Assembly (NCBI GenBank): GCA_030280995.1
Contig: JASXTE010000017.1
Coordinates: 8,575,998 to 8,639,997 of the forward strand
Direction: 5' to 3'
DNA length: 64,000 nucleotides
Origin: Hemileia vastatrix
Taxonomy: Eukaryota > Basidiomycota > Pucciniomycetes > Pucciniales > Zaghouaniaceae
The number at the start of each line of letters is the position of its first letter. Positions within the stretch are counted from its first letter, which is position 1. A program made the position numbers and the translations under genes. Under the pieces are notes generated by a model. It did not search any database. It was not told the DNA's origin and worked only from the letters and a program-made list of their open reading frames with translations. Positions 46,080 to 58,309 of this stretch are shown in pieces.

Positions 46080-46955
46080 AAATTGGTTTGGGAGAAAATA
46101 CAGGAGAAAATTTAAAATGGAAAAAAAAAGAAAGAAAGAAAGAGGGAAGAAAAGGTAGAAAGCAAATTTGGTATTTATTTATTTATTTTTATTTTGATGT
46201 TTTAATTGAAATTTTAATATATATTTTATAAGATTTTTAAAAGAAAAACAATATTTGAATGAAAGTTTTTTTTTTAATTTTGGAAGAAGAAAAGAAAAAA
46301 ATATTTAACTGAAAAAATTTTAGTTTTAAGTTTTGAAAAGAAAAAAAAATTTAAGTAAGAAAAAAGAATAGATGATTGAAAAAATTTTGTTTGAAATGAA
46401 ATTTTAATGAAAGAAAAATTTGTTATTCATGAAAGTTTATTTATTGAAATTTTTGAGGAATTTCGGTTATTTGAAAAGAAAGAGAAAAAATAATTTTGAA
46501 AAAAGAATTTGAAAGAAAGAAGTAATTTGTTCAAAGAATTTTAAAAGAGAGATTTAAAGGTTGAAGTGAAGTTTGAGAAAGATTGTCGTGTTGTGTTCAA
46601 GAAAAATTTTTATAGTTCAAAGAAAAAGAATTTAAGAAAAAATGTATATAAAAAATTGAAAAGAGAAGAAAGAAAAAATTTAAAGGAATTATTGATTTTT
46701 TACGGTTTTTTATGAATATTAAGTCTTTATATAATTTTAAATTTTATTAAATTTTATTTTATTTTATTTTATTATATTTTTATTTATTTATTTATTTTAA
46801 AGAAGGTTGAAAACTTTTGAAAAGAAGAAAGAAGAAAGAAGAAAAAAAAGAAAAAAAATAAGGATTTTTTAGAAGTAAAGAAGTTTTAGATTTTTAAGAA
46901 AAGAAAGAAAAGAGAAAGAAAAGAAAAAAGAGAAGAGAAAAAATAAAAGAAAGTT
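46080..46955. repeat. Purine-rich low-complexity tract
   Basis: Plus-strand GAAAGAAAAAG runs for nearly 900 bp without coding potential, between the zinc-cluster gene and the end of chromovirus E Pol. It is likely part of E's 3' region. Confidence 0.5.
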
Positions 46956-47192
46956 TTAAGGTTTTGGTTTTGAAGGATATTTAAGATGAAAAAATTTTAG
47001 GAGTTCAGAGGCATTAGAAACATTGATGGCTGGTTCCCAGGATGTTCTGTCTGAGTCATTGAAGAAGCCTTCCCATTCCACAAAGAATTGAAGTTTCCCC
47101 TTGCACATTCTTGAATCAAGGATACGGCTTACTTCCCACTCTAGATGGTCTTCTACTTCAACCAGTTCCGGAGGAGGTTGGTTCCTGCCTGG
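46956..47192 (-). pseudogene. Chromodomain end of chromovirus E Pol
   Basis: The minus-strand frame reads PPPELVEVEDHLEWEV, then ILDSRMCKGKLQFFVEWEGF, then RTSWEPAIN and a stop at 46956-46958. This is a classical chromodomain with aromatic positions in LEWEV and the VEWEGF strand. It would bind modified histone tails and direct integration to heterochromatin (family knowledge). The D insertion separates it from the integrase core at 60265. Confidence 0.85.
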
Positions 47193-48282
47193 TGTGGTAG
47201 CCTAAAGTTTAGTACGGCACTAAATTCGCAAATGGAGTTATTACGGCGTGCAAGATTGGTGTTATTATTTTTATATAAAAGGGTTTTATTTAATTTAATT
47301 GAGTTTTAAATATAAAGAAATTGGTCACGAGCGAATGCCTAATAAAAAACAATTTATTTTACAGAGAAAACTTATTTTTACGGTCTGAAAAGCTTATTAG
47401 TATCAATTCGAGTCACTCAAGAACCTTGGGAAATTTTTCCAGAATTTTTACTATTTTCTTATATTTTTAAATGAATTTCAAAGTTTTATAGAAATATTTA
47501 CGTTTTCAGAAAATTACTTAACTTTGATGAATTTTCACGGGGTAATTAGAGCTGCGCAGACTACAAAAATTAGTTTGGAAGATAAAGGGGAAGTAGCTCT
47601 ATCATGTGTAATTTTTCTAGATTTTTTATTATAGTTTTTAAGGTTCTAATTGAGTCCGGAAATCCGGACGGACTCCGTACGGGCTCCGGATTGACTCTGG
47701 AAGAGCTCTGGAGGGGAAAACTTAGGCACGTGACTAGGAATACTTAAGTGCATCTCAAACTCGAAATCGAAGGGGGGGAAACATTATACAGCTTAATCAT
47801 TAACCACCACGGTCTTATTTTTTATTACTCAACAAATTAAATAAATTTGTAATACCCTTATAACTTTATATTTTATATATAACATTTTAGAAATACTACT
47901 CAACAATTTAAATCACACTTCATACAGGGTATCTTTAGAAAGGTCTTCATTGCTGGGACTTGATTATTGCTGTCTCATAAAAATTCAAATTATTATAAAA
48001 ACATAAAATTCAATCTTTTCAGATCTTTCACTGGTACACCTTAATTGTTGTTATCAGTATTTCTTTTCTCAACAGCCACTTTTATTTAAATCTCAATAAG
48101 CGTTAAATATTTTAGAGTTTCATTATTTTTATCAATCAGATCCAAGTTGACTGGTTAGCTTAGTGATTTAGAATTCCCATTTTGTTATTTTTTATTGGAA
48201 GGACGGGGTTTTCAGCTAAATCCACATATCTCCTCTGGATTCTGCTTACAGCAAGGCGACTGTAAGAGTTTACCTTACCATA
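47193..48282 (+). repeat. 5' LTR of element D
   Basis: 1090 bp, TGTGGTAGCC to TTACCATA, collinear with the A LTR, with a shorter CGG box (47653-47690), the E-box and the U5 hairpin. Confidence 0.9.
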
Positions 48283-48284
48283 GT

Positions 48285-48458
48285 TGGCACCCAACGTGGG
48301 GTTCGATTTCTCTAGCTTTCTTTAAAGACTTATTTGGATCAAGAACATTCTTAGCCTGCAAGAGGCTTATTTTCTGGAGCTCTAATTGAATTTTTGTTAT
48401 TGGCCTGCAAGGGGCTTGTTATTTTATCGATTGTTAATGCTTTTTGTTACTTATTGGG
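48285..48458 (+). other. PBS and leader of element D
   Basis: PBS TGGCACCCAACGTGGGG (48285-48301), with one core change from A. The leader hairpins AGCCT/AGGCT at 48353-48367 and GGCCT/GGGCT near 48402-48416 follow, then Gag ATG 48459. Confidence 0.7.
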
Positions 48459-51066
48459 ATGTCTTCTTCTGCTGTTGCTTCTGGATCTTCTAACCCTCTT
48501 ACTCCCTCAGTTAGAATTGTTTCTTGGGATGGCCCAAAGTTTGATGGGGAGGAGGTTAAATGGTTCATTAGCAGGTATGAAGCTGCTGCTGCTGTTGATG
48601 GTGCTTCTCATGTGGATATGGTGAAGCAAGTTAGGTTTTTTATTGCTGATAGGGAGGTGGAAAAAGAGGTTATTGCTATGCAGGCATTCAAGGACAAGGA
48701 TTGGGTTAAGCTTTCTAAAGCTATGGTTGATAGATGGGGTGTTAGGTATACTATGATGGACCTCAATAAAATTGTTGGAGACTGGCAAGCAAAAGGTGGT
48801 GTTTCTTCTATGGAAGACTTCAAAAATCTGTGTGTTCAGTTTGATGAAGTAGTTGAATATCTTATTTTGGTGGACTAGTTAGTGCATGAGAACCAGGCAA
48901 AAGATTTTTTTGGTCAGCATGCAGCAGGGATATTCGAATGGACGTCTTGAAGGATCTTTCAAGAAAAGATTTGATGAAGGAACTGCCTAATGGTGAGCAG
49001 AAACTGCCGGCTCTGGAGATTATCAAGGACAACATTTAAGCCCATCTAAAGTTATTGGCGTTGGACAAATATCAAGAGTCCTGCCCTCAATATGTTAGCA
49101 AGGTTAGCGAAGTTTTGGCCAAAAACAACGATATTATGGTCAAAGCCCAGGAGGCCAAGAAGGCACAAATGGGATTACCTGCTGCTAAAGTGGAAGGCAA
49201 TGTAGATAATAAGATGGTCTATCATTTGGCCGATTTATCTAAACAGTTAAAAATATTTGTTCAAGAAACCCAGAAGGCTAACAAGGCCCCAATCGCTTCT
49301 TCGTCGACGTCAACTTCTTATCAATCCAGAGGTTATGAGCTTCAAAATTATAATGGCAATAATAATGGTAACCGCTTCCCAGGCAATGGGAGAAATGGTG
49401 GGAATGGTGGTAGTAGTTATAGAGGTGGCTATGATGAGCCAAAGGTGTGCTCCTATTGTAATAGGAGGGGGCACAGAGCAACAGTTTGTTTTGCTCTTGA
49501 TAAGGATATGGATGCTGGGCGAGTTTTATTTGATGGTAAAGTTTATAAATTTCCTGATGGTTCGTTCATCAAGCCCAGTGATGGACAGTCTCCTTCTGAT
49601 TTGGTCAGAAGAAGTTTAACGGCTGAAAGGAGAGCCAGATTTGAAGAGGTGACAGATGAAGATGTTAATGCCAAGGGTGGCAAAAATGGTAATGGTAATG
49701 GTGGAAAAGCTGACAAAGGTAAAGAGAAAGAGGTCAGTAAAGCCACATTTTCTACTTCTTTTGGTGGTTTAGAGCTGGCGACGGTTGCCCAGGTGGAGGG
49801 TAGCTGTATGGCTGGCCAATACGATGTTAATGCTGCTAGAAGAGCAGCTGCTACTAAGGCGAAGAGTAGCATTCAGAGCCAATTGAGGGCTAATCCTGGC
49901 AAGGCCAATAACAAAGTGAACCCTTACTCTAAGGACAAGAATTCTAGTTCTCAAACTGCCGCCAACAAATTGAACCCTTACTCTAAGGACGAGTTATATA
50001 AAATGCAGAAGGGGATTGCTGATATGGGGCCCCCTAGTTATGGCAAGTTTGATTTAAATGGTGAGCCTATTCCAGAGGATGATTCGGATTCTGAGGAGGA
50101 CGTACCGTTGGCGTCTCTACCCAGACCAAGTTTTAGTGGTCCTATCCCAATGGAGGGAGTAAGAAGGACTAGCGATGGATCAGGATTAGTGCAAGAAGCT
50201 GGTGAAAGAGTTAGGGTTATAGAAAGTGAAGATGTTATAATGGGGCATAAGATGGCTCGGTTGGACCTCAAGAGGTACCCAGGGCCAAGGTTGTTAAATC
50301 AAAGGTCCAGTATGAGCGGCCAGTAGTTTCTGGTCAAGCTAATGTGATGGACGCAGTTTTGAATAGGGTTAATCATCTGCAGATTCCCTTATCTTTGGGG
50401 GAGTTATTTACGATTAGTCCGGCGCTTGCTGAAAAGCAAAAGAAGCATTTGACGTAGCTTCGGGTTTCCACTGGAGAGGTGGAATATATTTGTAAAAATG
50501 CTGAAAAGTTTGGGGAAGATGTAGATACACATTTTTCCGCTCCCCTGGGTTACCTGGTGGTAACTCTTAACGGTAAAGAAGTAAAGGCCTTGGTCAATTC
50601 AGGGTCTTAAATTAATTTAATTTCATTGGAGCAAGCGACGAGTATAGGCTTGCCAATTAAAAGTGGAACTGGGGGAAACCTCAGAGGCATTGGAGGGCAT
50701 GCAACTGAGCTGATGGGTACAGCTGAGCATGTCAGGTTAGGCATTGGTGGATCTGTTGGTAAGGTTCACTTTTATGTGGCCAGAGGATCAGTCAAAACTG
50801 TTCTTGGTAGTCCTTTTTTGATGGATTTTGAGGCCAGGATAGGGTATCAAGCTGGCATGGAGATTAGTTTGGAAATCACTGGTGAAGATATGCAGAGGTT
50901 ACATATGCGGTTAGCGCCTCCTGGAGATGAAGGTTGGGAAACACGGCCAGGGATTACTACTCTGTGCCAGTGTTGTGTTTGCACCAAGAAGCGGCATATA
51001 AAACGGACGGCTTCTGGTGAATTATGTTTGTTTGAAAAGGATGAATGCCCTCATTTTTTGGGATAG
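48459..51066 (+). pseudogene. gag-pro: Gag-protease of element D, with stops and frameshifts
   Basis: N-terminal Gag 48459-48878 ends at a stop. The central part, 49055-50326, is in another frame with a CCHC knuckle (CSYCNRRGHRATVC, 49448-49489) after a Gly/Asn-rich stretch, and an alternating basic/acidic linker follows. The protease near 50590 has its catalytic DSG changed to NSG (50596-50604) and a stop at 50608-50610. The remaining 50626-51066 frame ends at the slip site. It shows the complete Gag-Pro plan that A lacks. Confidence 0.85.
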
Positions 51067-54000
51067 CAGGGGCTGATCACTCTAATGTTGTAATCTCTCC
51101 TCAGGATGAGATCCCAGATTGCAATAGGTCAGCTCACTTGGAGATAATTCAACTGGATTCTCAATTATTTTCTGTTAATATTACTTCGGAGTGCAAATAC
51201 GTTTTGGACTTTTCTATATGTTTGTTGGATTTACCCTGTTTTTCTATTAAATTTAAAAATGGTGAAAAAGGCAAAATGGGCCAAATTAGGTTTGATAAAA
51301 ATTGGAAGGGTATGTTTTATGACCTCCAGCAAGAGGTTAAAATGCAATTATCTCCTTCTATTATGGACCTCCGGCAAGAGGGTAAACTTGGAAAATCTTA
51401 TCAAAATTCGATTAAAAATCTCGGTATAATTAAAACACAAAAAAATAATTTATGTGAAAATTTTATTCCGGACCTCCAGCAAGAGGTTAAACTTCCAACT
51501 TTCTTTACAGGTGATTTACTGTTGGATAAGGGAAGCAAAGGTGTTGGAAAATCTGTTCATAAATTAGACGAGGGAAAGGAGAAAAGGATAAAATTTAAAA
51601 ATGAAATAAAATATTTTTCTAATTTTTCTTATTCCGATTCTGACGATGAAGAAGAAGATTCATTTAATGAAATTTTTAATAACGATACAAAATTAAATGC
51701 TTTACATCAAGTTTATTTAGATGTGGACGCAGCCAAATATAAGAAAGTAGCAAATAAAGTTCGACCTATTAATGAACCACTACCTGCTGAATTAAATCCA
51801 CCTTTGAGAAGACCAAGGTTATCAAGAGATCCTTATGAAAGTCCCTTGGTAAAGAATCCGCCTGAATTTTTTGAGACGTCAAGAATCACTTTTGAGAGAC
51901 TGGGTGTTGTTAATTTTGGACCTGATGGTTGGTTGTCTGGAGAAGAGAATAAGTTGTTGTTGGATGTGATGGTCAAGCGAGAGAAGGCCATTGCTTTTGT
52001 AGAAGAGGAGAGGGGTGTGTTGAAGCATTCCTATGGGGAGCCTTACAAGATTCCTGTGGTATGTCATGAACCATGGCAGCAGAAACCGATTCCTATTCCA
52101 GCTGCATTAAAAGAAGCCTATATTGAAGTTGTCAGAGAACGGATACGCACTTGACTGTATGAGCAATCAACGTCAAGTTATTCTAGTCCGGTATTTTGTA
52201 TCAAGAAATCAAATGGCAAGCTTAGAGCTGTTCATGATCTTAGGGAATTAAATAGGGTTACAATAAAGGATGCTGGGATACCACCTAGTGCTGAGGAGTT
52301 TGTTGAAGTGTTTGCAGGGAAAGTGTGTTATGGTTTGGGAGATATTATGGGTGGATATGATGAGAGAGAGTTACATCCGGACTCAAGGCCTCTCACTCCA
52401 TTCGAAACGCCACTTGGAGGTTTACAGTTAACAAGATTACCTCAAGGAGCCACAAATTCGGTTGCAGTTTATTAAGCTCAGATGGCTTGGATCCTTCAAG
52501 ACGAAATTCCACAATATGCTGGAATCTTTATAGATGATGGAGGAATTAAGGGACCAACAACCGACTATGATAACCAGGTGTTGGAAGAGAATCCCGGGAT
52601 ACGCAAATTCATTTGGGAGTTTGCAATTACTTTAGAAAGAATCTTGTTTCGAATTGAAGAGGCTGGTTTAACTATTTCAGGTTCAAAATTTTCATGTTGT
52701 GTGCCAGCCTTAGAAATATTAGTCCATGTGGTATGTAGAGAGGGTAGGATTATGTCCAAGAAGAATGTTAACAAAATTCAGTCCTGGCCAAGACCCAAGA
52801 ATACGACCAAAGTTAGAGGGTTTTTAGACGTTTGCGTATATGTTAGAATGTTTATCAAGGACTTTTCTTCATTGGCAGCTCCATTGAGATGGTTAACGAG
52901 AAAGGATGCAGACTGGGAGTGGGATGAAGAGTGTGAGAAGGCGTTTGTGAAGTTGAAGGAGGTTGTGGGGAAGGATTTAGTCCTGCACAAGTTGGATTAT
53001 GGAAAAGATGCTGGCAGAATTTATTTAGCAGTTGATTCAAGTCAGGTTGCAGCTGAGGCGGTTTTGTCTCAGATGGATAAAGCTGGTTACATCAGGCCAG
53101 TTAGGTATGAATCTGTAGTATTTACTGAGGTCGAATCAAGATATTCTCAACCAAAATTGGAATTATGTGGTGTGGCAAAAATACTGAAGAAACTTCAGCA
53201 TATTTTGTGGGGGCAACATTTTGAGTTGCAAGTGGATGCGAAATCGTTAATCCAGATGATTAATTCCCCAAGTTTACCAAATGCACCCATGACAAGATGG
53301 GTAGCTTTTATTCAACATTTTTCATTTGATTTAGTTCATAAGCCTGGCAAGAATTTTACTATGCCAGATGGTTTATCAAGGAGACCACCCACTGAAGAAG
53401 ATTCAGACTCAGAGGAGTTCGATGAAGATATACCTATTATCAAAGCCAGCACTAAAGGAGCTGAAGACTTTCCATACCTCCCCCATGAGGTTAAACTGGC
53501 AGGACTATTGTGTTTAGATTATGGTGATGATGACCTCCACCAAGAGGATAAACTGGAAAATAGTTTTTATGTTAATAAAGGTGTTGGAAAAGGTGTAGAT
53601 AAATTCGGTAGAAAGGAGGTAGAAGAAGATGTAGTGTATGTAGAGTAAGATGGATTGGTAGTGTGGGATAGTAGTAAATTAAGGAATGGTGTATATGTTG
53701 GAGAATTAGAGAATTTAAATAAAAGGGTGGATAAAGAGAAAGAGGTATTTTTGAATACGGTTTACAAAGGATCCAAAGGTTCAGAAGAAAAACGTTGACA
53801 TAGCTCGATTAAAGATTTATTTAGGGGTCAACTATTATTGGCTCATTCATGTGCAGGTGATATTGGTGATAGAGAAGTCCCTATTGATTTTATATTAATC
53901 GATTTTCAAGATGAAGTCTGGGGTCAGACTGGTTTTTATTTTTTGTTAGTCAAATATTTGTTGACTTTAGAGAGGCCAGAAGATTGTGAAGACAATGAAT

Positions 54001-55214
54001 GGGTGGCTATCAAGAGGAAGTCATCTACGTTTTACCTATCTGGTCGACGTTTAATGAGGAGAAGGTATCCAAATCCTCAAGTAGTTATAACTCAAGAGAA
54101 GGGGCAAGAATTAGTTTTGAAATCACTGCATGAAGATCTCGGGCATAGAGGCATTGGAGATACGTTTAGAAGAATTTCTGATTGATTTTGGTGGACTGGA
54201 ATGAAGATGGCTGTTAAACAGTGGGTTCAGTCATGCGAAGAATGTCAAAGACAAAGTTAATTAAGGCCAAAAGTACCTAGACGCGCGACCGGTGAATATA
54301 CACTCTTTGGAAGAGTTAGTTTAGATGCCGTTCATATAAAAGAGGGATGGTATAAATATTTAATTGTGGCCAGAGATGATTTATCTGGTTAGGTAGAGGC
54401 AGCGCCTCTTATTAATTTAACTGCCAAAAATGTGGCAGAATTTTTTTTAAATAATTGGGTATATAGGTATGGGGTGATGAAGTTGGTAACGGTAGATGGA
54501 GGTCCTGAATTTGGGACAGAGTTTAAAGAGGCCATATTGAAAGTTGGATCAAAGGTTAGGGTAGCAACCCCATATTATCCTGAAGCTGAAGGTATGGTTG
54601 AAAGAGGGAATCTAGTTATTATGGATGCTTTAGTCAAAATGTGTGGGTCAAGTGCCGAAAAGTGGAGGCACTATTTACCTTTAGTTTTATTTGCTGATCG
54701 AATCACTTCCAAAAGGACGACCTGATTTTCACCTTATGAACTTGTTTTTGGATAGAAAGCAGTTTTACCGGTTGATTTAGAAGCTGAATCATATCTTGGA
54801 GTTGACTGGGATACGGTCAAAACTACTGAAGAATTATTGTGTGCAAGAATGATGCAGCTAGAAAAGAAAGAAGAATATTTTGAAAAGGCATATTTGCAGA
54901 TGATGAAGATCCAAAATCAATCAGTTAGATATTGTGATGAGCGGTTGGCACATCGATTAAGGAAACCTTTGAACCCAGGTGATATGGTCCTGGTGTATAA
55001 TAGGAGTTTGGAAAGTCAGTGGGGAAAAATGTTTGCAGATAGGTGGAATGGACCGTATAAAGTTAAGGAGCAAGTTGCTGGCGGTTCATATGTGCTAGAA
55101 GAGTTGGATGGAGTAGTATTGAAGAAGAGGGTAGCGGCCAATCAAGTGAAACGGTTCTATCCTAGAGGCACCAGGAGTGCCGAAGTCTACCTCCGCAATG
55201 AGAATAAACTATGA
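51045..55214 (+). pseudogene. pol: Pol of element D
   Basis: Same layout as A Pol. RT FIDD is intact (52520-52545), as are the RNase H acidic residues, the integrase HHCC and VDGGPEFG/GMVERG, and the GPY/F module. Stops occur near 52154, 52473, 53646, 53796, 54183, 54260, 54391, 54721 and 54753. Several are simple C-to-T or G-to-A changes of codons intact in A. It ends with the hairpin-coded LRNENKL. Confidence 0.9.
51054..51060 (+). promoter_or_regulatory. Candidate -1 frameshift site, TTTTTTG
   Basis: In the protease frame the codons are CAT TTT TTG GGA TAG. Slipping back one base gives the Pol frame (SFFG.AGAD). T TTT TTG fits the X-XXY-YYZ pattern. The segment is kept in A (6121-6135), B (18755-18770) and C (42068-42082). 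An ATG in the Pol frame (51045) lies just upstream as an alternative. Confidence 0.55.
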
Positions 55215-55370
55215 AATTTCTTAATTTTTATGGATCCTCCGCAATGAGGATAAACTAGGATGTTTTTTTTAAAAAAAAAAAATCTTATTGATTCCTCCAC
55301 AATGAGGATAAAGTATGATATCTACGAAATTTTATGGATTCCTCCGCAACGAGGATAAACTATCTTTTTG
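55190..55370 (+). repeat. Proximal hairpin array of element D
   Basis: Four CCTC/GAGG units with ATAAACTA-type tails, about 45-60 bp apart, the first overlapping the Pol stop. Confidence 0.8.
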
Positions 55371-55529
55371 TTTTTATCAAAAATACTTTACTATCGTTAC
55401 ACTGCATATGGGTGACGAAACTGTGATGGAACATAACAAAATGCGAGAAAACCTTCTTTGAAAATTTTCAAAATTTAAAATTCTTAAAATATGGGTGAAG
55501 ATAGTGTTGGAAAATTTTAAAAATTTATT

Positions 55530-56045
55530 GGAAGAAGTGTTCACAGGGGAACCTTCTTAATTTAATATTGGCAAGTGTGGGGGTAATTGATGGTCTGGCT
55601 GCTCTATAGACAATTACCCCATAATGTTTGTTTCCAAAATTTTCCCTGTTTGTAGTTGAATCCTGGCTTTGTCTTTTAATTATAGGAAGTCCACTAAGAC
55701 TATAAACTGGAACGAATCAAGAGACACTGCTCTCAACGCTGGATTCAAGATTCTTTTTATTTTATTTTGTTTTTGATTTTTTATGATAGATTGTGATTTC
55801 TTTTCTTTAATATATATTATGAATAATTGTAAGGGTGATGATCACTGGTGGTCTCTAATCATTTTTATAAATTGGAGGGAGCCCACCCAGTGATCATCAT
55901 TATAAAAATTATCTTCTAAAAACTTTCATTTATTTTCTTTTCTTTTCAATTTCTCAAAATTGTGTAACCACATCATGTTGCATTTGGATGTGGGTATGAT
56001 GTCGAGGGTATGGCTCATCAAATGGCTGGGGGGCATCTTTAAAAA
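55530..56045 (+). other. Structured block of element D
   Basis: Contains the same stems as A 10984-11500, including GGGGTAATTG/CAATTACCCC (55582-55622) and the ATTGGAGGGAG duplicate of the PPT (55871-55881). The stems are strongly conserved although the region is non-coding. Confidence 0.6.
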
Positions 56046-56222
56046 AAAAAATTATTACTTTTTTTATCTTTCTTTTCACATTCGTTTATCTTTCTTTAAA
56101 AATTAAATTTTAACTTTTATTTCAAAACTATCTCTTCTAAAATCTTTTATTTTATATTAAAAACAAAATAAAAATTCAAAATAAATAAAAAATAAAATAA
56201 ATAAAATCAAAAAAAAAAAAAA

Positions 56223-56620
56223 ATTATCAGGAGATTTCATGGAAGGAGTTTTTAATTTAGATCCCTCTGAAGACGTTGAATTGGAGAGGTTTTTCATGAA
56301 AAGTCTCATGAAGTCCTCCAGAAAATTAGATGGTCCAGGTTCCGAAGGTTGACCAGAAGGGTGAGTAGCAGGGGCGGATGGTTCCTCATGCATCGTATCC
56401 TCTCCTTCTTCTTCCTTGCTAGAATCATCAAAATCCTGGGGTATGTCTTCTAAAGATTGGACGGAATGTCCCCGTTCCCTAAGGTTGAGAGGTTCCAAGG
56501 AGTGAGTGTGGGAAACAGGCTGTGTAGCTGTTGGCCTGCCTCTGGCGCGAGCTCTAGTAGTAGCACCCGCAGGAGGAGTGTTTGAACAGGTGCCATTTTA
56601 AGAATTTAGAAAACACCTGA
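56223..56620 (-). pseudogene. Gag N-terminal fragment of a chromovirus, inserted in D's AT tract
   Basis: The minus-strand frame reads TTRARARGRPTAT, LEPLNLRERGHSVQSL, then an acidic stretch (SSKEEEGED), a Pro-rich segment and KTPSMKSPDN before AT-rich sequence. The Arg-rich start and the TPSMK.PD motif suggest the beginning of Gag of an E-like chromovirus (from general familiarity). No upstream or downstream parts are present. Flanking A-rich runs hide its junctions. Confidence 0.4.
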
Positions 56621-56639
56621 AAAGGGACGTAGTAGTGCA

Positions 56640-56830
56640 AAGAATGAGAAATATGGAGAATTAAATTATACTGTATAAAATAAAATAAAATAAAAATTAA
56701 AAAAAAATTAAAAATTAAAAAAAAATAAAATGAAATAAAAATAAAATAAATAAAAATAATATAAAAATAAAATAAAATAAAATAATAAAATAATAAAAAA
56801 ATTAATTAATTAAATCAAAATTATTATTAT
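56640..56830. repeat. A/T microsatellite of element D
   Basis: AAATAAAAT-type simple sequence at the position of the A-rich spacer in A. Confidence 0.7.
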
Positions 56831-56940
56831 ATTTCTTAGTTTATTTTTCAGTCTTCATTCTTTTTAGTTTATTCATTTAGTTTAGACAGGAAACAGGGTC
56901 TAGGGGAACTCAAACCTATGGGATTTTACTTCAAGATATC

Positions 56941-57735
56941 TGTTAGTCCTCCAAGACTTTAAACTGGCTACTGTTCAAGACGTTCTTTAAGGTTTTTTAT
57001 ACATATTTTGGATCTTTTAGTCCTCCAAGACTTTAAACTGGCTACTCTTCAAGACGTTCTTTAAGGTTTTTTACATGTATTTTGGATCTGTTAGTCCTCC
57101 AAGACTTTAAACTGGCTAATTTACAAGACTGTCATTAAATATTTTATATTGGAGCTTTTAGTCCTTCAAGACTTTAAACTGAATTTCAAGGATGATTCAA
57201 GATTTTATGGATATTTTTGGAGACAGATTTTTTTTTATTTTTTTTATTAATCGAATGTTAGGTCCACCAAGACCTTAAACTGGAGTGTTATCAAATGTTA
57301 GGTCCACCAAGACCCTAAACTGGACTTTTATCAAGCTGTTGGGTCCACCATGACCTTAAACTGGATTTCTTATCGATCAAATGTTTGGTCCATCATGACT
57401 TTAAACTGGAAAATTAATATCTGCAGGATAACTCAAAATTTATTGGTCCACTATGGCCTTATACTGGATTACTTGTCAATCAAATGTTTGGTCCACTATG
57501 ACATTAAACTGGATTATCAAATTTATTCAATCTTTGGTCAAGCCAAGGCCTTACTTAGGAATTTATCAAGTTATTTATGCACCTAAACGATCTTTGGTCC
57601 ACCAAGACCAAAAACTGGCAATAGATTATATGTTTGGTCCACCAAGACTTTAAACTGGAATGTCAATATTGTTTGGATAACTCAATTCAATCTTTTAATT
57701 TATCACTGTCCACTAAGACTCTAAACTGGTTATTC
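56941..57735 (+). repeat. Distal hairpin array of element D
   Basis: About 14 units with the same order of stem types as A: AGTC/GACT, then GGTC/GACC, then mixed, all with TTAAACTGG tails. Confidence 0.8.
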
Positions 57736-58309
57736 AATTATTTCTGGAATTGGGTGCTGATAAGCTTTAGGATGTTAAACTTTTAGGTGGTGATGATGCT
57801 AAGGAAAGCATAATGGTTAATTAGGAGAAATTTGTGGCGCTTTAACATGGTCTAAAGTTAATATTATTATTGGAAGCCTGGCAAAAGTATTTTATGGGTT
57901 TGCTGTATAGCAAAGTTTGAAAATTGTGATGAAGGAATCAGAAGTTAGGATGGTAGTTGGATTTTAGGGAATGATTTTTTTAGTGCCTCAGTGTTAGGCC
58001 ATTTTTGGTGTGAAGCTTGGAGGACCTTATGGCGAGATTGGAATCATAGAATTCGGCTCAGTGGGGGGCCCTATGAGGTTGGAATCAGGAGTATTCGGCT
58101 CATAGGAAGATCCACTCTCTCAATGCTGTGAAAAGAAGGAAGATTGGTATATGGGAGTCTGAAGGGATTCAAACCTTGCTCTCAGTAGTGGAATCATCAC
58201 AAGATTTATTATTTATTATTTTATGTTAAGCCAGAGAAGAAAGAAAACATCATTTATGTTGAAAGTTTAAGAAGACCAAGCAAAAACAAAATTTTATCAA
58301 GTTATACTG
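57736..58309 (+). other. Element D 3' segment
   Basis: Non-coding, collinear with A 12790-13410 (GGAATC.GGCTC-type units near 58040-58110). Immediately followed by the 3' end of the antisense gene. Confidence 0.6.
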
